From assembly GCF_020179385.1 (NCBI RefSeq), contig NZ_JAIBLJ010000008.1, positions 23,774-87,773 on the forward strand: DNA of 64,000 nucleotides. The letters run 5' to 3'. The translations under genes were made by a program, and so were the position numbers. Position 1 is the stretch's first letter; each line of letters begins with the position of its first letter. The notes beneath the pieces are model-generated. The model was not told the DNA's origin. It ran no database searches and saw only the letters and a list, made by a program, of their open reading frames with translations. This document shows positions 42,462-52,463 of this stretch, piece after piece. The stretch comes from Alkalihalobacillus sp. YIM B00296 (lineage in GTDB: Bacteria > Bacillota > Bacilli > Bacillales > Fictibacillaceae).

Positions 42462-43720
42462 ATGGATTTGGGACAACAATTTATCATTCATGGAAAAAGA
42501 AATGGAAATATCCGTCTTTACTTTTAGCGGGAATCGGCATCTCTAACCTGGGGGACTGGATCTACCTCATTGCATTGAACCTTATGATTTTGAATGTGTA
42601 TGGATCTGCGGCGGCTGTTGCGGGGCTCTACATGTTAAAACCACTTGCTTCGATGCTGACCAGCTTCTGGTCGGGTAGTGTCATAGACCGGTTCGACAAA
42701 CGGCGCATCATGATTTTGCTTGATTTGATCCGTGCTGTATTGGTCGCTATCATCCCGTTTTTTTCCTCGATCCTGTTGATCTATCTTTGTGTACTTTTGG
42801 TCAATATGGCGAGTTCATTTTTCCACCCGACGGCAACAACATACATTACAAAGCTAGTACCTGTAGAGCGGAGGAAGCGGTTCAATTCGTTACATAATCT
42901 GATGTCTTCCGGTGCTTTTGTCATCGGGCCGGCAATCGCCGGTACACTTGTCTTCTTCGGTTCAGCAGAGCTGGCAATCTATATGAATGCATTGTCGTTT
43001 CTGCTATCTGGTTTGATCGTCGCCTTTTTACCAGGTATGGACACTGAAGGTTTTGCTGCAAGTGAACGACTTGACTTACAAGTGATAAAAGAAGATTGGA
43101 AAGCAGTCATTTCGTTCAGTAAAAAAGCTGCATATGTTATGGGAGTTTACGCTCTTTTCGAGATTACGATGGTGTTCACCGCAGCGTTGGACTCAACAGA
43201 AGTCGTATTTACAAGAAGGGTGCTGGGGATCTCAGAAGGGGCTTATGGGGTATTGGTCAGTATCGCTGGAATCGGATTCATCGCAGGATCTCTGTTTGTC
43301 ACGATTCTTGCTTATAAAATCCCGTTGCGGCATCTGATTGGAATAGGTACCTTGATGACAGCAACTGGATATCTCATTTATGCATTCTCGACATCTTTTA
43401 TTGGAGGTTCAGTCGGTTTTTTTATCCTATCATTCGCATTGGCAGGCGCAAACACAGGATTCATCACTTTTTATCAAAAAAATCTGCCTATTGGAATCAT
43501 GGGTCGGGTTGTAAGTATCGTCAGTATGTTCCAATCGATTTTCCAAATACTCCTCATTATAGTCATCGGATTGGTCGTAGAGGTTTTCACAGTCCAAACT
43601 GCTGTGATTTCAGGGTCATTACTCATGATGATGATTGCAATCATGTTGGTGTGGCTGACAACACTGCCGGCTAAAACAAAGTATTTTACAGAGTCTAAGC
43701 TCGTAAGTGAAGTGAATTAA
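42462..43720 (+). pseudogene. MFS transporter with shifted N-terminus
   Basis: From about 42478 one frame encodes a normal MFS protein of about 410 residues (KKWKYPSLLLAGIGISNLGD, SGSVIDRFDKRRIMILLDL, FFHPTATTYITKLVP), but this frame has no start codon before the first helix; the first Met is at 42575, inside it. A good start (GGAAGGTGTG then ATG 42462) exists in another frame. One base change near the run of A at 42493 would join them. If not, translation would have to start at a rare codon. The family is the YfmO/macrolide-efflux-like MFS group. Confidence 0.65.
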
Positions 43721-43732
43721 GGGGGAAAGAGA

Positions 43733-44869
43733 ATGTCAGAGAAAACGGAAAAGCTTGAGCAATTGTTTACGCATGTGGAGAACAAAAAATTGATTAGTGG
43801 TGCAGTCTTAGCTGCGGAACAAGGAAGCCCCATTTTTATCAAAACGCTGGGTAAAGCTGATGTGGATACAAATGAGGATATTCACGAGGAAACGATGTTC
43901 GAAATCGCATCTCTGACAAAATCTTTTACAGGCATGTCGATTATGATTTTACAGGAACAAGGGAAATTGACTGCACAAGATCCGATACATACATATATTC
44001 CAGAGTTCCCTTACCAAGAAAAAGGAATCAAAATACATCATCTGTTGACACATACATCCGGTTTACCGGAATATATAGAAATTTTTGAAGAGCATTGGAA
44101 CCGTGATCAGATAGCATGCAACAAGGACATCATCGATTATTTCATAGAAAATAAGCCCGATCTAATCGGGGCACCGGATGAAAAATTCCAGTACAGTAAT
44201 ACGGGTTACATCTTGCTTGCAGAAATCATTGAGAGGCTGAGTGGGCAAGCATATGGTGATTTTGTCAAAGAGCATATTTTCGAACCGCTTTGTATGACAC
44301 GGACAAGAGCATATGCTCAGCGCATGGAAGAACCGATCGACGGTTATGCGAAAGGTTATATTTATTTCAAGGATGAAAACAAATTCGAATTACCTGATGG
44401 ATTCGATCAGCACGCCTATGTATATTTTTTAGATGGAGCGAAAGGTGACGGGCAAGTCAGTTCGACTGTCAAAGATCTCTTCAAATGGACGGAATCGCTC
44501 AAAACAGAGGTGCTCGTAAAAACGAAGACGATGGAACAAATAGTCAAACCAACTCAATTGAAAGACGGTCGGCACTCCCATTATACCCATGGTTTCCATT
44601 TTGGAATGAAGGCGGGTTATGGCTATGGATGGAAAATGGAAGAGGATAATGAACTCGGCAGGATCATCACCCATGATGGCTATGCTGCAGGTTACAGCAG
44701 TGGGGTCGTCATTTACCCGGATCAAGACATCACCATTATCTATATCAGCAATATGGACTTTAGTGAAGGACCACTCAATAAGATACACCATGAGATCATG
44801 CTCGAAATCGAAAACATCATGTTCAATCGTATGTTCAAATATCCTGAACTCCAAAATGTAAAATCCTGA
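43733..44869 (+). CDS. Serine hydrolase, class C beta-lactamase family
   Basis: The 378-residue cytoplasmic protein (no signal peptide) has the penicillin-binding-protein-like fold: SLTK (S60, K63), YSN (Y154, S155, N156) and HDGYAAGYSSGVV in the position of the KTG motif. Such proteins include esterases and D-aminopeptidases; true beta-lactamase activity is unlikely without export. It starts 13 bases after the MFS gene and 19 before a PNPOx-like gene, so a loose operon is likely. Confidence 0.88.
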   Translation: MSEKTEKLEQLFTHVENKKLISGAVLAAEQGSPIFIKTLGKADVDTNEDIHEETMFEIASLTKSFTGMSIMILQEQGKLTAQDPIHTYIPEFPYQEKGIKIHHLLTHTSGLPEYIEIFEEHWNRDQIACNKDIIDYFIENKPDLIGAPDEKFQYSNTGYILLAEIIERLSGQAYGDFVKEHIFEPLCMTRTRAYAQRMEEPIDGYAKGYIYFKDENKFELPDGFDQHAYVYFLDGAKGDGQVSSTVKDLFKWTESLKTEVLVKTKTMEQIVKPTQLKDGRHSHYTHGFHFGMKAGYGYGWKMEEDNELGRIITHDGYAAGYSSGVVIYPDQDITIIYISNMDFSEGPLNKIHHEIMLEIENIMFNRMFKYPELQNVKS

Positions 44870-44887
44870 TTTGAAGGAGAGATGAAT

Positions 44888-45445
44888 ATGGGAAAGCAAT
44901 TTTCAGAGATACAGAGAGATCATATGGATTTCATCAGGAAACAGCATCTGTTTTTTGTCAGTACGGCACCTTTATCAGCTGATGGCCATGTGAACGTTTC
45001 ACCAAAAGGTTATGATACATTGCGCATTCTTTCTTCAACTGAAGCTGCGTACCTGGATCTGACGGGAAGTGGCAATGAAACGAGCGGCCATATCGAGGAG
45101 AACGGACGGATTACCTTCATGTTCTGTGCATTCGAAGGACCTCCACAGATTTTGAGACTGTATGGTACAGGGAACGTGATCCTGCCTGATTCTGAAGACT
45201 GGGATACATACATCAAGCATTTTGACCTTCTTCCAGGTACCCGGCAGATCATCACAGCAAAAATCCATAGAGTCTCGACTTCCTGTGGATACAGCATTCC
45301 GTTCATGGATTATGCAGGAGAACGGGAAACTTTGAATATCTCCAATACGAAAAAAGCACCGATGCTCGAAAACTACCGACGAGAAAAAAACGCCAAAACG
45401 ATCGATGGAATGGATACGACGATCGGGAAAAACATGAGGAGTTGA
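44888..45445 (+). CDS. Pyridoxamine 5'-phosphate oxidase-family flavoprotein
   Basis: The 185-residue protein has a split-barrel flavin-binding fold: FFVSTAPLSADGHVNVSPKG, YLDLTGSGNETSGHIEENGR, ITFMFCAFEGPPQILRLYG and a C-terminal GYSIPFMDY. This is the general stress/PNPOx-like group that binds FMN or F420 analogues; the substrate is unknown. ATG 44888 is well spaced from AAGGAGAG; the ATG at 44882 lies too close. Confidence 0.85.
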   Translation: MGKQFSEIQRDHMDFIRKQHLFFVSTAPLSADGHVNVSPKGYDTLRILSSTEAAYLDLTGSGNETSGHIEENGRITFMFCAFEGPPQILRLYGTGNVILPDSEDWDTYIKHFDLLPGTRQIITAKIHRVSTSCGYSIPFMDYAGERETLNISNTKKAPMLENYRREKNAKTIDGMDTTIGKNMRS

Positions 45446-45450
45446 TAGTG

Positions 45451-46279
45451 ATGTGCGGGATTATATGCCAGGGATTCAGGGCTGCCTGAAAAAAGAAACA
45501 AGATCATCCAGAAAATCGAAGATGATTTGATCAATGATAAAGACGTGCTAGGTCTATTTTATGGAGGCTCGATCGGATCAGGGCAAACCGATCTTTATTC
45601 TGACATTGATGTCCGTGTAGTCATCAAAGATGAAATGTATCAAACTTTCCTCCACTTAAAAGAAGAAAGAGCTAAAGTATGGGGTGACGTATTGTTCTTT
45701 GAAAGAAGTCCTGGCCAGACAAACTATACGGTTGCTCACTACCGTCCATTTTTAAAAGTGGATTGTTTTTACTACCGCAAGAAGGATTTGAAGCCATCTG
45801 TATGGATGACAGACATCAAGATTACATATGATCCAGCTGGTATGTTGAAAAATTTTAAAAATCTATCTGCTCGTCATTCATATCGAATGACGGAAGAGGA
45901 GTTTTTCATCTGGCAGGGGAAATTATTCGCCTATTTTCATGAAGTCTACCGTAGAGCAATGCGTGATGAGGAGTCGTACGTTCATACCCTGATCATTGGT
46001 CTGAAGTGGTTGATAGCTACAGGCTGGTATATGGAAAAAGGGATTCAGCCCAATTCAATCGGTGACTGGTCAAAGATAGAAGGAGAACGCAGTCCTTTAG
46101 AAGCGTTCAAATTAAAGCTTTTAGAAAATTGGAGGATAGGATCGAACGCAAGTGGGAATCTTGAGACGATCAGTAAAATGGTCCCAGCGGCAAGACGGGT
46201 TCATCGATCTTTATGTATGAGGATCAACCAACCAAGCCAGGTTCATAAAATAGACGAAGTCCTTGAATTGATTTTATAG
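45451..46279 (+). pseudogene. Nucleotidyltransferase-domain protein, N-terminal frameshift
   Basis: The main frame encodes GLPEKRNKIIQKIEDDLIND from about 45475, then GLFYGGSIGSGQTDLYSDID (nucleotidyltransferase GS and DxD motifs) and about 230 more residues. It lacks a start upstream apart from a poor TTG at 45527. GAGGAG followed by ATG 45451 lies in another frame that ends after 12 codons. A single base change near 45470-45480 would give one protein resembling aminoglycoside-type nucleotidyltransferases. Activity and substrate are unknown. Confidence 0.6.
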
Positions 46280-46292
46280 AAAGAGGCAATAG

Positions 46293-46859
46293 ATGGAAAG
46301 TTTACTAGGCAATCGTATTCTTTTAAGAGAATTTGTGGAAGAAGATTGGAAGTCAGTTCATGCATATGCATCCCTTGAAAAAGTTTGTCGATTCCAGCCT
46401 TGGGGACCGAATAGTGAAGCAGATACCAAACTATATGTTTGGGAAATCCTTGAATCGTCTAAAGAAACGCCGAGAACAAGATTTTCTTTTGCCGTGATTG
46501 AAATCAGAGAGAACCGACTTATTGGTGCTGCTGAACTAAATCATGTGGACCGTGAGCACAAGAGCAGTGAATTATCCTATATCATTCATCCGGAATATTG
46601 GGGAAGAGGTTACGCTACTGACGCAAGTAACATCTTATTAGATTATGGATTTTCAACACTTGGTTTACACCGGATCGTTGCAACATGCGACCCTGACAAT
46701 TCCAGATCTGCAAAAGTTCTAACGAAATTAGGGATGATCTATGAAGGACGACTACGTGATCATCTATGGATAAAAAACAGATGGCGGGAATCATCAATTT
46801 ATAGCTTGTTGGAGCATGAATGGAGAGAGAAAAACGAAATCGTACATCCAAAGTTGTAG
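46293..46859 (+). CDS. GNAT acetyltransferase, RimJ/RimL type
   Basis: The 188-residue protein starts LGNRILLREFVEEDW and has the acetyl-CoA loop YWGRGYATDASNILLDYGF and CDPDNSRSAKVLTKLGM, ending LLEHEW, all typical of RimJ/RimL-like N-acetyltransferases that modify protein N-termini or small amines. The start follows AGAAAGAGG weakly. It lies 13 bases after the nucleotidyltransferase and is probably in the same transcript. Confidence 0.9.
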   Translation: MESLLGNRILLREFVEEDWKSVHAYASLEKVCRFQPWGPNSEADTKLYVWEILESSKETPRTRFSFAVIEIRENRLIGAAELNHVDREHKSSELSYIIHPEYWGRGYATDASNILLDYGFSTLGLHRIVATCDPDNSRSAKVLTKLGMIYEGRLRDHLWIKNRWRESSIYSLLEHEWREKNEIVHPKL

Positions 46860-46940
46860 AAAAGTTGATACCATGACACGATTCGTAAACAACGTGCAAA
46901 CCATACAATTGAGGTAACAAATAGAGAGAGAAGGTATACT

Positions 46941-48193
46941 ATGAGATTCAGAGACTTTCACAAAAATATCAAGATCCGTATCATTGAAACGTTTATGAGT
47001 CGTTTTGTCGGAAGCATGATCTTTCCGTTCATGTCGATTTATTTGGCGGTCCATTTTGGTGCCAAAATGGCAGGGCTTTTATTGTTGATCAATGTTTTCA
47101 TTGGAATCGGAATCAATTTTATCGGCGGTTACTTCGCCGATCAGTTCGGTCGTAAAATGATTATGTTGTTTGCGGAGACCTTGCGATTCGCCGCCTTTTT
47201 CATTATGATGATCTGCAACTCGCCGTGGTTCTTTTCACCAGCTGTCACTTTCATGATGATGACCGTGAACAGCATTTGCTGGGGACTGGCTGGTCCAGCG
47301 AACTCTGCGATGCTCATCGATGTCAGCACACCTGAACAGCGAAAACTCATGTACTCGATCACATACTGGGCGAATAACCTTTCTATTGCCATCGGTGGGA
47401 TATTGGGTGCATTCCTATTCAAGGATTACTTGTTCCAGTTGTTCCTGGCATTGACGGTAGTCACGGGAGTGGTTGTCTACCTTGTCGCGTTCTTCATCGA
47501 TGAGAGCTATGCACCAGTCAGCTCTGTGTTAAGGCCACAGGAGCATGTCTTACAGTTATTCGCGAATTATAAAAAAGTCTTGCATGATCGTATGTTTGTT
47601 CTATACGTCTTCGCTGGTGTCTTGATATTATCGATGGAGTTCCAGTTGACGAACTACGTAGGAATCCGATTGAGTGCGGAAATGCCAGTCCAACAGTTTT
47701 TGTTCTGGAAAGTTGATGGTGTACAGATGATGGGTTTTCTGAGGAGTGAAAATACCATCCTTGTAGCATTGATGGCATTGCTCGCTGCGAAGCTGATTAC
47801 GCCGTTCGAGACAAATCCGTCCTGGTCGGAAGCTGCTTCATTTTTACGATCGGATATGGGGTGATCGCCTATACGAATAACATACTGCTTTTATTGATTA
47901 TGATGGCAATCTTGACGGTCGGGGAGGTTTGCCGGGTCCCGGTTGAACAGTCGTACATGGCAGCGATACCACCTGATGATGCACGAAGCTCATATATGGC
48001 ATTCAACGGTCTGCAATATAATCTGGCAATGTTGATCGTCTCCATCACCGTAACGATCGGGGCCATCCTGCCGTCCGGAATCATGGCAATCATCATTACG
48101 GCCATCGGTTTGACTGGAACGCTGATCTATTACTTGATCAGTCCAGGTCTGGATGCACGGAAACAAGAAGTGGAAATAAAGCAAGCGGGTTAA
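46941..48193 (+). pseudogene. MFS transporter paralogous to 27444-28703, frameshifted
   Basis: The first frame (46941-47864) encodes nine helices with GGYFADQFGRKMIML and IDVSTPEQRKLMYSITYWA. At about 47815-47830 the frame shifts by one base; the next frame continues VLVGSCFIFTIGYGVIAYTN, then GEVCRVPVEQSYMAAIPPDD and SSYMAFNGLQYNLAM to 48193. Joined, it is a 416-residue MFS protein closely like the one beside the SgrR-type regulator. The shift is not in a homopolymer. AGAGAGAAGG precedes the ATG. Confidence 0.82.
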
Positions 48194-48209
48194 AAAGAGG
48201 GGGGTTATT

Positions 48210-48926
48210 ATGAAAAAGAGGGTTGCAGGTCTGATAGCTGTCGTGATTGTAATGTTCAGCGGATATTTTGTTTATGGAAAAATGACAGATGACACGTATG
48301 AAGGGATGGCAATTATACCTGAAGAGAATGAAGATATACCATTATATAAAGGGTTGGTACCTAATCGAAATACTTATACAATAAAAGGTGACCACTGGGA
48401 AGATATCTACAAATACTATTTGAAAGAACTTCCTGCAAATGGTTGGATATTGGATGATGATGGATCTGCACTTGATGATAATGATTCAGATAATGATTGG
48501 AGCGGTTTTCGTTCAACATGGATCAAGAATAGATTCGATGGCGAGCTTCATTTATCTGCTTCTTATAATGAACATGGTAATGAAACTGAAGTGATCTTTG
48601 ATAAGACACCAAGACATACTTCTACGGAATGGATTGAAGAAGTACCTGGAATGGTTTGTATTTATGAAAATCCGGATGATCGAAATTGCCGTAAAATAAA
48701 TAATCCGGAAAGGATTAAGGGGATTGTCCATCTTCTCAATTCCAGCTTAGATTGGAACGAGGCAATAGGGCTACGTGAAAAGAAGAGTTTACTAATGATA
48801 GGCGATTTGAAGGTAGAAGTCCATTATGAATCGGATAAAGAAGTGTATTTCCGCTCTCACAAAGGGATTAAAATTATGAAACTCGAACAGGAATTTTTTG
48901 AATACACAAATTTATCATTAGATTGA
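48210..48926 (+). CDS. Membrane-anchored hypothetical protein
   Basis: The 238-residue protein has an N-terminal signal anchor (about 5-23) and a soluble, acidic, extracytoplasmic part with YKGLVPNRNTYTIKGDHWED, YYLKELPANGW and DDDGSALDDNDSDNDW. No family is recognised. A GxxxPxxxGW pattern as in 'YYLKELPANGW' is seen in some Bacillus surface proteins measuring two-component-like repeats, but I cannot assign it. It is 17 bases after the MFS gene with an AGAGGGGGG site, so may share its transcript. Confidence 0.6.
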   Translation: MKKRVAGLIAVVIVMFSGYFVYGKMTDDTYEGMAIIPEENEDIPLYKGLVPNRNTYTIKGDHWEDIYKYYLKELPANGWILDDDGSALDDNDSDNDWSGFRSTWIKNRFDGELHLSASYNEHGNETEVIFDKTPRHTSTEWIEEVPGMVCIYENPDDRNCRKINNPERIKGIVHLLNSSLDWNEAIGLREKKSLLMIGDLKVEVHYESDKEVYFRSHKGIKIMKLEQEFFEYTNLSLD

Positions 48927-49074
48927 TACTTTGTAATATCGTTTTTACAGTAGTAAAACGCTCCGATTTGGGGGCTTTTAACCTGGACTTTCAAAAGTTG
49001 TGGAAGTGCCAGCATGACCTCATACCCCTACTAATATGTATATAGAAGAGGACAGAATGATGTGGGGGATGCAT

Positions 49075-50343
49075 ATGGCGATACATACGGTCGTATCCGG
49101 GGATACATTATGGAGGATTTCGAGTATCTATAGGGTACCCATTCCTACAATACAGCTGGTGAATGGATTGACCTCGGATGCACTCGTACCTGGATTGAAT
49201 CTCTATATTCCAGACCAAAGTCTGCCCGAGAGGTTTTACCAGATTAAGGCAGGGGATACGTATTGGAAGCTGTCACAGCTATTCCAGACGACAGTCCAGA
49301 CAATCATCGCAGCCAATCCTGGTGTTGACCCGGACGCACTGCAAGTAGGTCAACGTATCCGTATCCCGACGCAGTTGAAATACCCGCTGCAGACGCTTGT
49401 ATTCATCGATGCTTGGGACCAGTCGCCTTATCAGAATATTTTACGGGAGATTTCCGGAAATATTACTTATCTTGGCATTTTCACTTACTCATTCAACCGT
49501 CAAGGGGCTCTGATCCAACCGAATGATGAAGCTATCATACAATATAGTAAACAATTGAATATCAAACCGTTGTTGGTCATCAGCAATTATGAACAAGGTA
49601 ATTTTAGTCCGGGTTTGGCTGATGTTGTTTTACAGAGTACAACTGTCAGGGGTACACTGATCCGGAATCTTGTCACTGCGGTTACTAACAAAGGTTTTGC
49701 TGGAGTAAGCATCGATTTTGAATTCGTGACTCCGACAAGAAGAAATGAGTTCACTGCCTTCTTGCGGGAATTGAAAAGGGCCCTTGGAACGAGGATTATG
49801 CAGGTCAACGCCCATGCAAAAAGCAGTGATATGCCGTCGAACCGTTTAGTCGGATTTCTCGATTACAGGGCGATTGGAGAAACTGCAGATATAGTATCGA
49901 TCATGACGATAGACTATGGCTATGCGGTCGGGCCTCCTGATCCCATCGCCCCTGTCTGGTGGGTCGAACAGGTGTTGATGTATGCAACTGGTCAGATCAA
50001 CCGTCGTAAAGTCATGTTGGCAATGGCTCTGTATGGGTATGATTGGACGCTTCCTTATCAGCAGGGAAATGTAGCTCGGTCGATCACTGCGAATAATGCC
50101 CAAAACCTGGCGATAGCGAATTGGGTTCCGATTACATTTAATCTCTCAGCGCAAGCTCCGGGATATACTTATAGAAGAGATGGTATAGAGCATGCGGTAT
50201 GGTACGAGGATATAAAAAGTTTTGTCGCAAAGTACGCCATGCTGGAAGTATATAACCTGCTCGGAGCCACATACTGGCGTCTACGTTATCGATTTCCTCA
50301 GAATTGGGTTTATATGGATAAAAATGTCGAAGTTATGAAATGA
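49075..50343 (+). CDS. sleL: LysM-GH18 spore cortex/peptidoglycan glycosidase (SleL/YaaH-like)
   Basis: About 422 residues: two N-terminal LysM domains (HTVVSGDTLWRISSIYRVPI and YQIKAGDTYWKLSQLFQTTV), then a glycosyl hydrolase 18 barrel with GVSIDFEF (catalytic Glu of DxxDxDxE region), QVNAHAKSSD, IMTIDYGYAVGPPDPIAPVWW and MALYGYDW. SleL/YaaH are N-acetylglucosaminidases acting on cortex fragments during germination. ATG 49075 follows GGGGGATGCAT; upstream in-frame ATGs are possible. It ends at a terminator. Confidence 0.9.
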   Translation: MAIHTVVSGDTLWRISSIYRVPIPTIQLVNGLTSDALVPGLNLYIPDQSLPERFYQIKAGDTYWKLSQLFQTTVQTIIAANPGVDPDALQVGQRIRIPTQLKYPLQTLVFIDAWDQSPYQNILREISGNITYLGIFTYSFNRQGALIQPNDEAIIQYSKQLNIKPLLVISNYEQGNFSPGLADVVLQSTTVRGTLIRNLVTAVTNKGFAGVSIDFEFVTPTRRNEFTAFLRELKRALGTRIMQVNAHAKSSDMPSNRLVGFLDYRAIGETADIVSIMTIDYGYAVGPPDPIAPVWWVEQVLMYATGQINRRKVMLAMALYGYDWTLPYQQGNVARSITANNAQNLAIANWVPITFNLSAQAPGYTYRRDGIEHAVWYEDIKSFVAKYAMLEVYNLLGATYWRLRYRFPQNWVYMDKNVEVMK

Positions 50344-50377
50344 TTCGGTTGAGCGGAAGGGTGTCGGTTAATGAGGG

Positions 50378-50407
50378 AAACCCACGGTGAAGTATCTCCG
50401 TGGGTTT
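50378..50407 (+). terminator. Terminator of sleL
   Basis: AAACCCACGG pairs with CCGTGGGTTT around a 10-base loop, then TCC. Confidence 0.8.
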
Positions 50408-50448
50408 TCCAGTGACCTTCGTGGCTGGTCAGGGCGATTGCACTTTTC
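50408..50448 (-). repeat. Truncated boundary-repeat copy
   Basis: CCAGTGACCTTCGTGGCTGG and TCAGGGCGATTGCACTTTTC match, in reverse, the start of the element at 27203. It directly abuts a terminator, as the copy at 22259 abuts a gene end. Confidence 0.65.
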
Positions 50449-50492
50449 TTGACTGTTGCTGGGTCAGTTTAACCCAAGCTGTGGCGCTAGAT

Positions 50493-50627
50493 TTTAGAGG
50501 ACAACTATTCCGTTATTTGTGATAAATAGGGGTCATTTGAAAAACTAGTGGACATCTGTTCCGCAATTCAAGTAAGAGGTTGCTGATTATGAATGTAATC
50601 CACCAAATAAGGCAACTGTCCACTAAA
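50493..50627. repeat. Composite phrase repeat, TAGAGGACA family, copy 2
   Basis: It shares with 22116-22235, in the same order: TAGAGGACA, CTATTC, GTGATAAAnAGGGG, GGACATnTGT, CGC, TGCTGATT, CAAATAAGG and CTGT...C.CTAAA. Both copies lie next to a truncated boundary repeat at the end of a gene. Confidence 0.7.
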
Positions 50628-50653
50628 AGGTATTGTTAGAAGAGGCCGTTGTT

Positions 50654-51646
50654 TCAAATGACAGGCACTTTGACATAATCAATTTCAAAGCCTAGATCTT
50701 CAAGCATTTCGTGATCCTTTGTACTGGCCTGTCCCGCTGTCGTCAAATAATCACCGACAAAGATGGAGTTTGCTGCATACAAACCAAGTGGCTGGAGGCT
50801 TCGTAAATTCACTTCACGTCCGCCTGATATGCGGATTTCTTTTGTCGGATTGATGAAACGGAATAGAACCAGTACCTTCAGGCAATACCTCGGATCGAGC
50901 TCATGGGTCCCTTCTAATGGAGTGCCATCAATCGCATGCAAGAAGTTTACCGGAATCGAATCTGCATCAAGGATTTTCAAACTACGTGCAACATCGACGA
51001 CTTCCTGTTTCGTTTCTTTCATTCCGACGATCACACCTGAACATGGCGAGATGCCAGCATTTTTAGCAATATTGACAGTAGAGACGCGATCATCATATGT
51101 ATGGGAGGTCGTGATGTTGTCGTGATTGGTCTCGGCTGTATTCAAGTTATGATTATATCGATCGACACCGGCAGCCTTCAATCTGGCCGCCTGCTCAGGT
51201 TTCAATATACCGAGGCAGGCACAGATTATCAAATCGTAATTCTCTTTGATTTCTTCTACCGCGGATACGACAGTATCCACATCACGATTCGTCGGGCCCC
51301 TTCCGCTGGCAACTATACAATATGTGCCGACGTTCATTTTATGAGCTTGTTCTGCTCCATTTAGAAGGGTCTGTTTTTCAACCATCGGATAGGATTCGAT
51401 CGGTGCATCGGAAACGATCGATTGAGCACAATAACCACAGTTTTCAGGGCATAGTCCTGATTTCGCATTCATGATCATATTAAGCTTTACTTTATTCCCA
51501 TAATACGTTTTCCGGATTTGGTAGGCTGCATAGAGTAAAAGCAAAATTTCTTCATCAGGTGCATCCAGAATGGATAAGGCTTCTGCATCGGTAATTTCCC
51601 CTCCAGAAATTACATGGTCTGCGAGGTCATTCCATTTTGTTGTCAT
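50654..51646 (-). CDS. bioB: Biotin synthase
   Basis: The 330-residue radical-SAM enzyme inserts sulfur into dethiobiotin. It carries CxxxCxxC (C66, C70, C73 in GLCPENCGYC), the sacrificial 2Fe-2S ligands in the CACLGI and CSGVIVGM contexts, YNHNLNT and RISGGREVNL. ATG follows GAGGAGTGGTG. It lies 15 bases after bioY in one operon. No other bio genes are in the window, so the cell may import dethiobiotin or carry them elsewhere. Confidence 0.97.
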   Translation of the reverse strand: MTTKWNDLADHVISGGEITDAEALSILDAPDEEILLLLYAAYQIRKTYYGNKVKLNMIMNAKSGLCPENCGYCAQSIVSDAPIESYPMVEKQTLLNGAEQAHKMNVGTYCIVASGRGPTNRDVDTVVSAVEEIKENYDLIICACLGILKPEQAARLKAAGVDRYNHNLNTAETNHDNITTSHTYDDRVSTVNIAKNAGISPCSGVIVGMKETKQEVVDVARSLKILDADSIPVNFLHAIDGTPLEGTHELDPRYCLKVLVLFRFINPTKEIRISGGREVNLRSLQPLGLYAANSIFVGDYLTTAGQASTKDHEMLEDLGFEIDYVKVPVI

Positions 51647-51661
51647 ATCACCACTCCTCAG

Positions 51662-52240
51662 TTAAGCTGCAGATTTTTTGATTATACGGGAGGTTTTTGA
51701 AAGAGTACGGTTGAGTCTTGGTGCAATAAGACCTGCACACACTGATAAAAGGATGTCTTTCGGGAGCGGTGCAAGCATCCATGCCCAAGCCATTTTGTAC
51801 GTGAATCCTTCAGGAGCTGCCGCCCATACCTTCATCGCTGCATACATCCAGTTTGTCCCCGCTGCATAGTTGATCACCATACCGACCAATGCTGCAACTA
51901 GGTAACTCTTGTTACTGGAATTCGATTCAACGATTTTGCCGGTTACATAGGCTACTAGAATAAAAGAAAGGATGAATCCGAACGTCGGCTTCAGGATCAT
52001 GCCGAATCCACCGCCGAATTGGGCGAACACAGGGGCCCCAGCAAGCCCGATCACAGCGTAAACCGTCATCGATATCGCACCTAGACGACTTCCTAGAATC
52101 ATGCCGGCCAATACACTGAAGAACGTTTGTAAGGTTATTGGGACACTCCCGATTACTAGGAGGGAGGTTAGGTTTGCGCCGACTGCCATAAGAGCGGCAA
52201 ATACAGCAGCAAATGTAATATCAATCGGTTTCAGTTTCAT
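51662..52240 (-). CDS. bioY: Biotin transporter BioY
   Basis: The 192-residue S-component has six membrane helices and the family signatures ITLQTFFSVLAGMILGSRLG, GLAGAPVFAQFGGG, PTFGFILSF and MLAPLPKDIL. It binds biotin and works alone or with an ECF energising module. ATG at 52238-52240 follows GGAGGAGA; the longer frame is rejected. A promoter with a BirA-like site lies upstream. Confidence 0.95.
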   Translation of the reverse strand: MKLKPIDITFAAVFAALMAVGANLTSLLVIGSVPITLQTFFSVLAGMILGSRLGAISMTVYAVIGLAGAPVFAQFGGGFGMILKPTFGFILSFILVAYVTGKIVESNSSNKSYLVAALVGMVINYAAGTNWMYAAMKVWAAAPEGFTYKMAWAWMLAPLPKDILLSVCAGLIAPRLNRTLSKTSRIIKKSAA

Positions 52241-52277
52241 AAAAGTCTCCTCCAAAAAATAGTTGTCTCTCTAGTAG

Positions 52278-52330
52278 AATATAAGGAAACTCGGAAAATA
52301 TGTCAACTTAAATATTATTATGGTTTACAA
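52278..52330 (-). promoter_or_regulatory. Promoter and possible BirA operator of bioY-bioB
   Basis: On the minus strand TTGACA (52306-52301) and TATATT (52283-52278) are 17 bases apart, a near-ideal promoter. TTGTAAACC (52330-52322) and AGTTGACAT (52308-52300) form a dyad over the -35 resembling the BirA operator, but the 13-base gap is shorter than the 14-16 usual. Confidence 0.5.
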
Positions 52331-52463
52331 TTAAGCTGTACCAAATGCTTTCAAAATTTTAGGGTTTGTTCTGAAACACGAACAAATAACATGATAAGGG
52401 GATTTTTGGGAAGTGGTAATGAAAGGATTTCGACTTAGGTGGTGATCAACCACCTAAGTCTTC

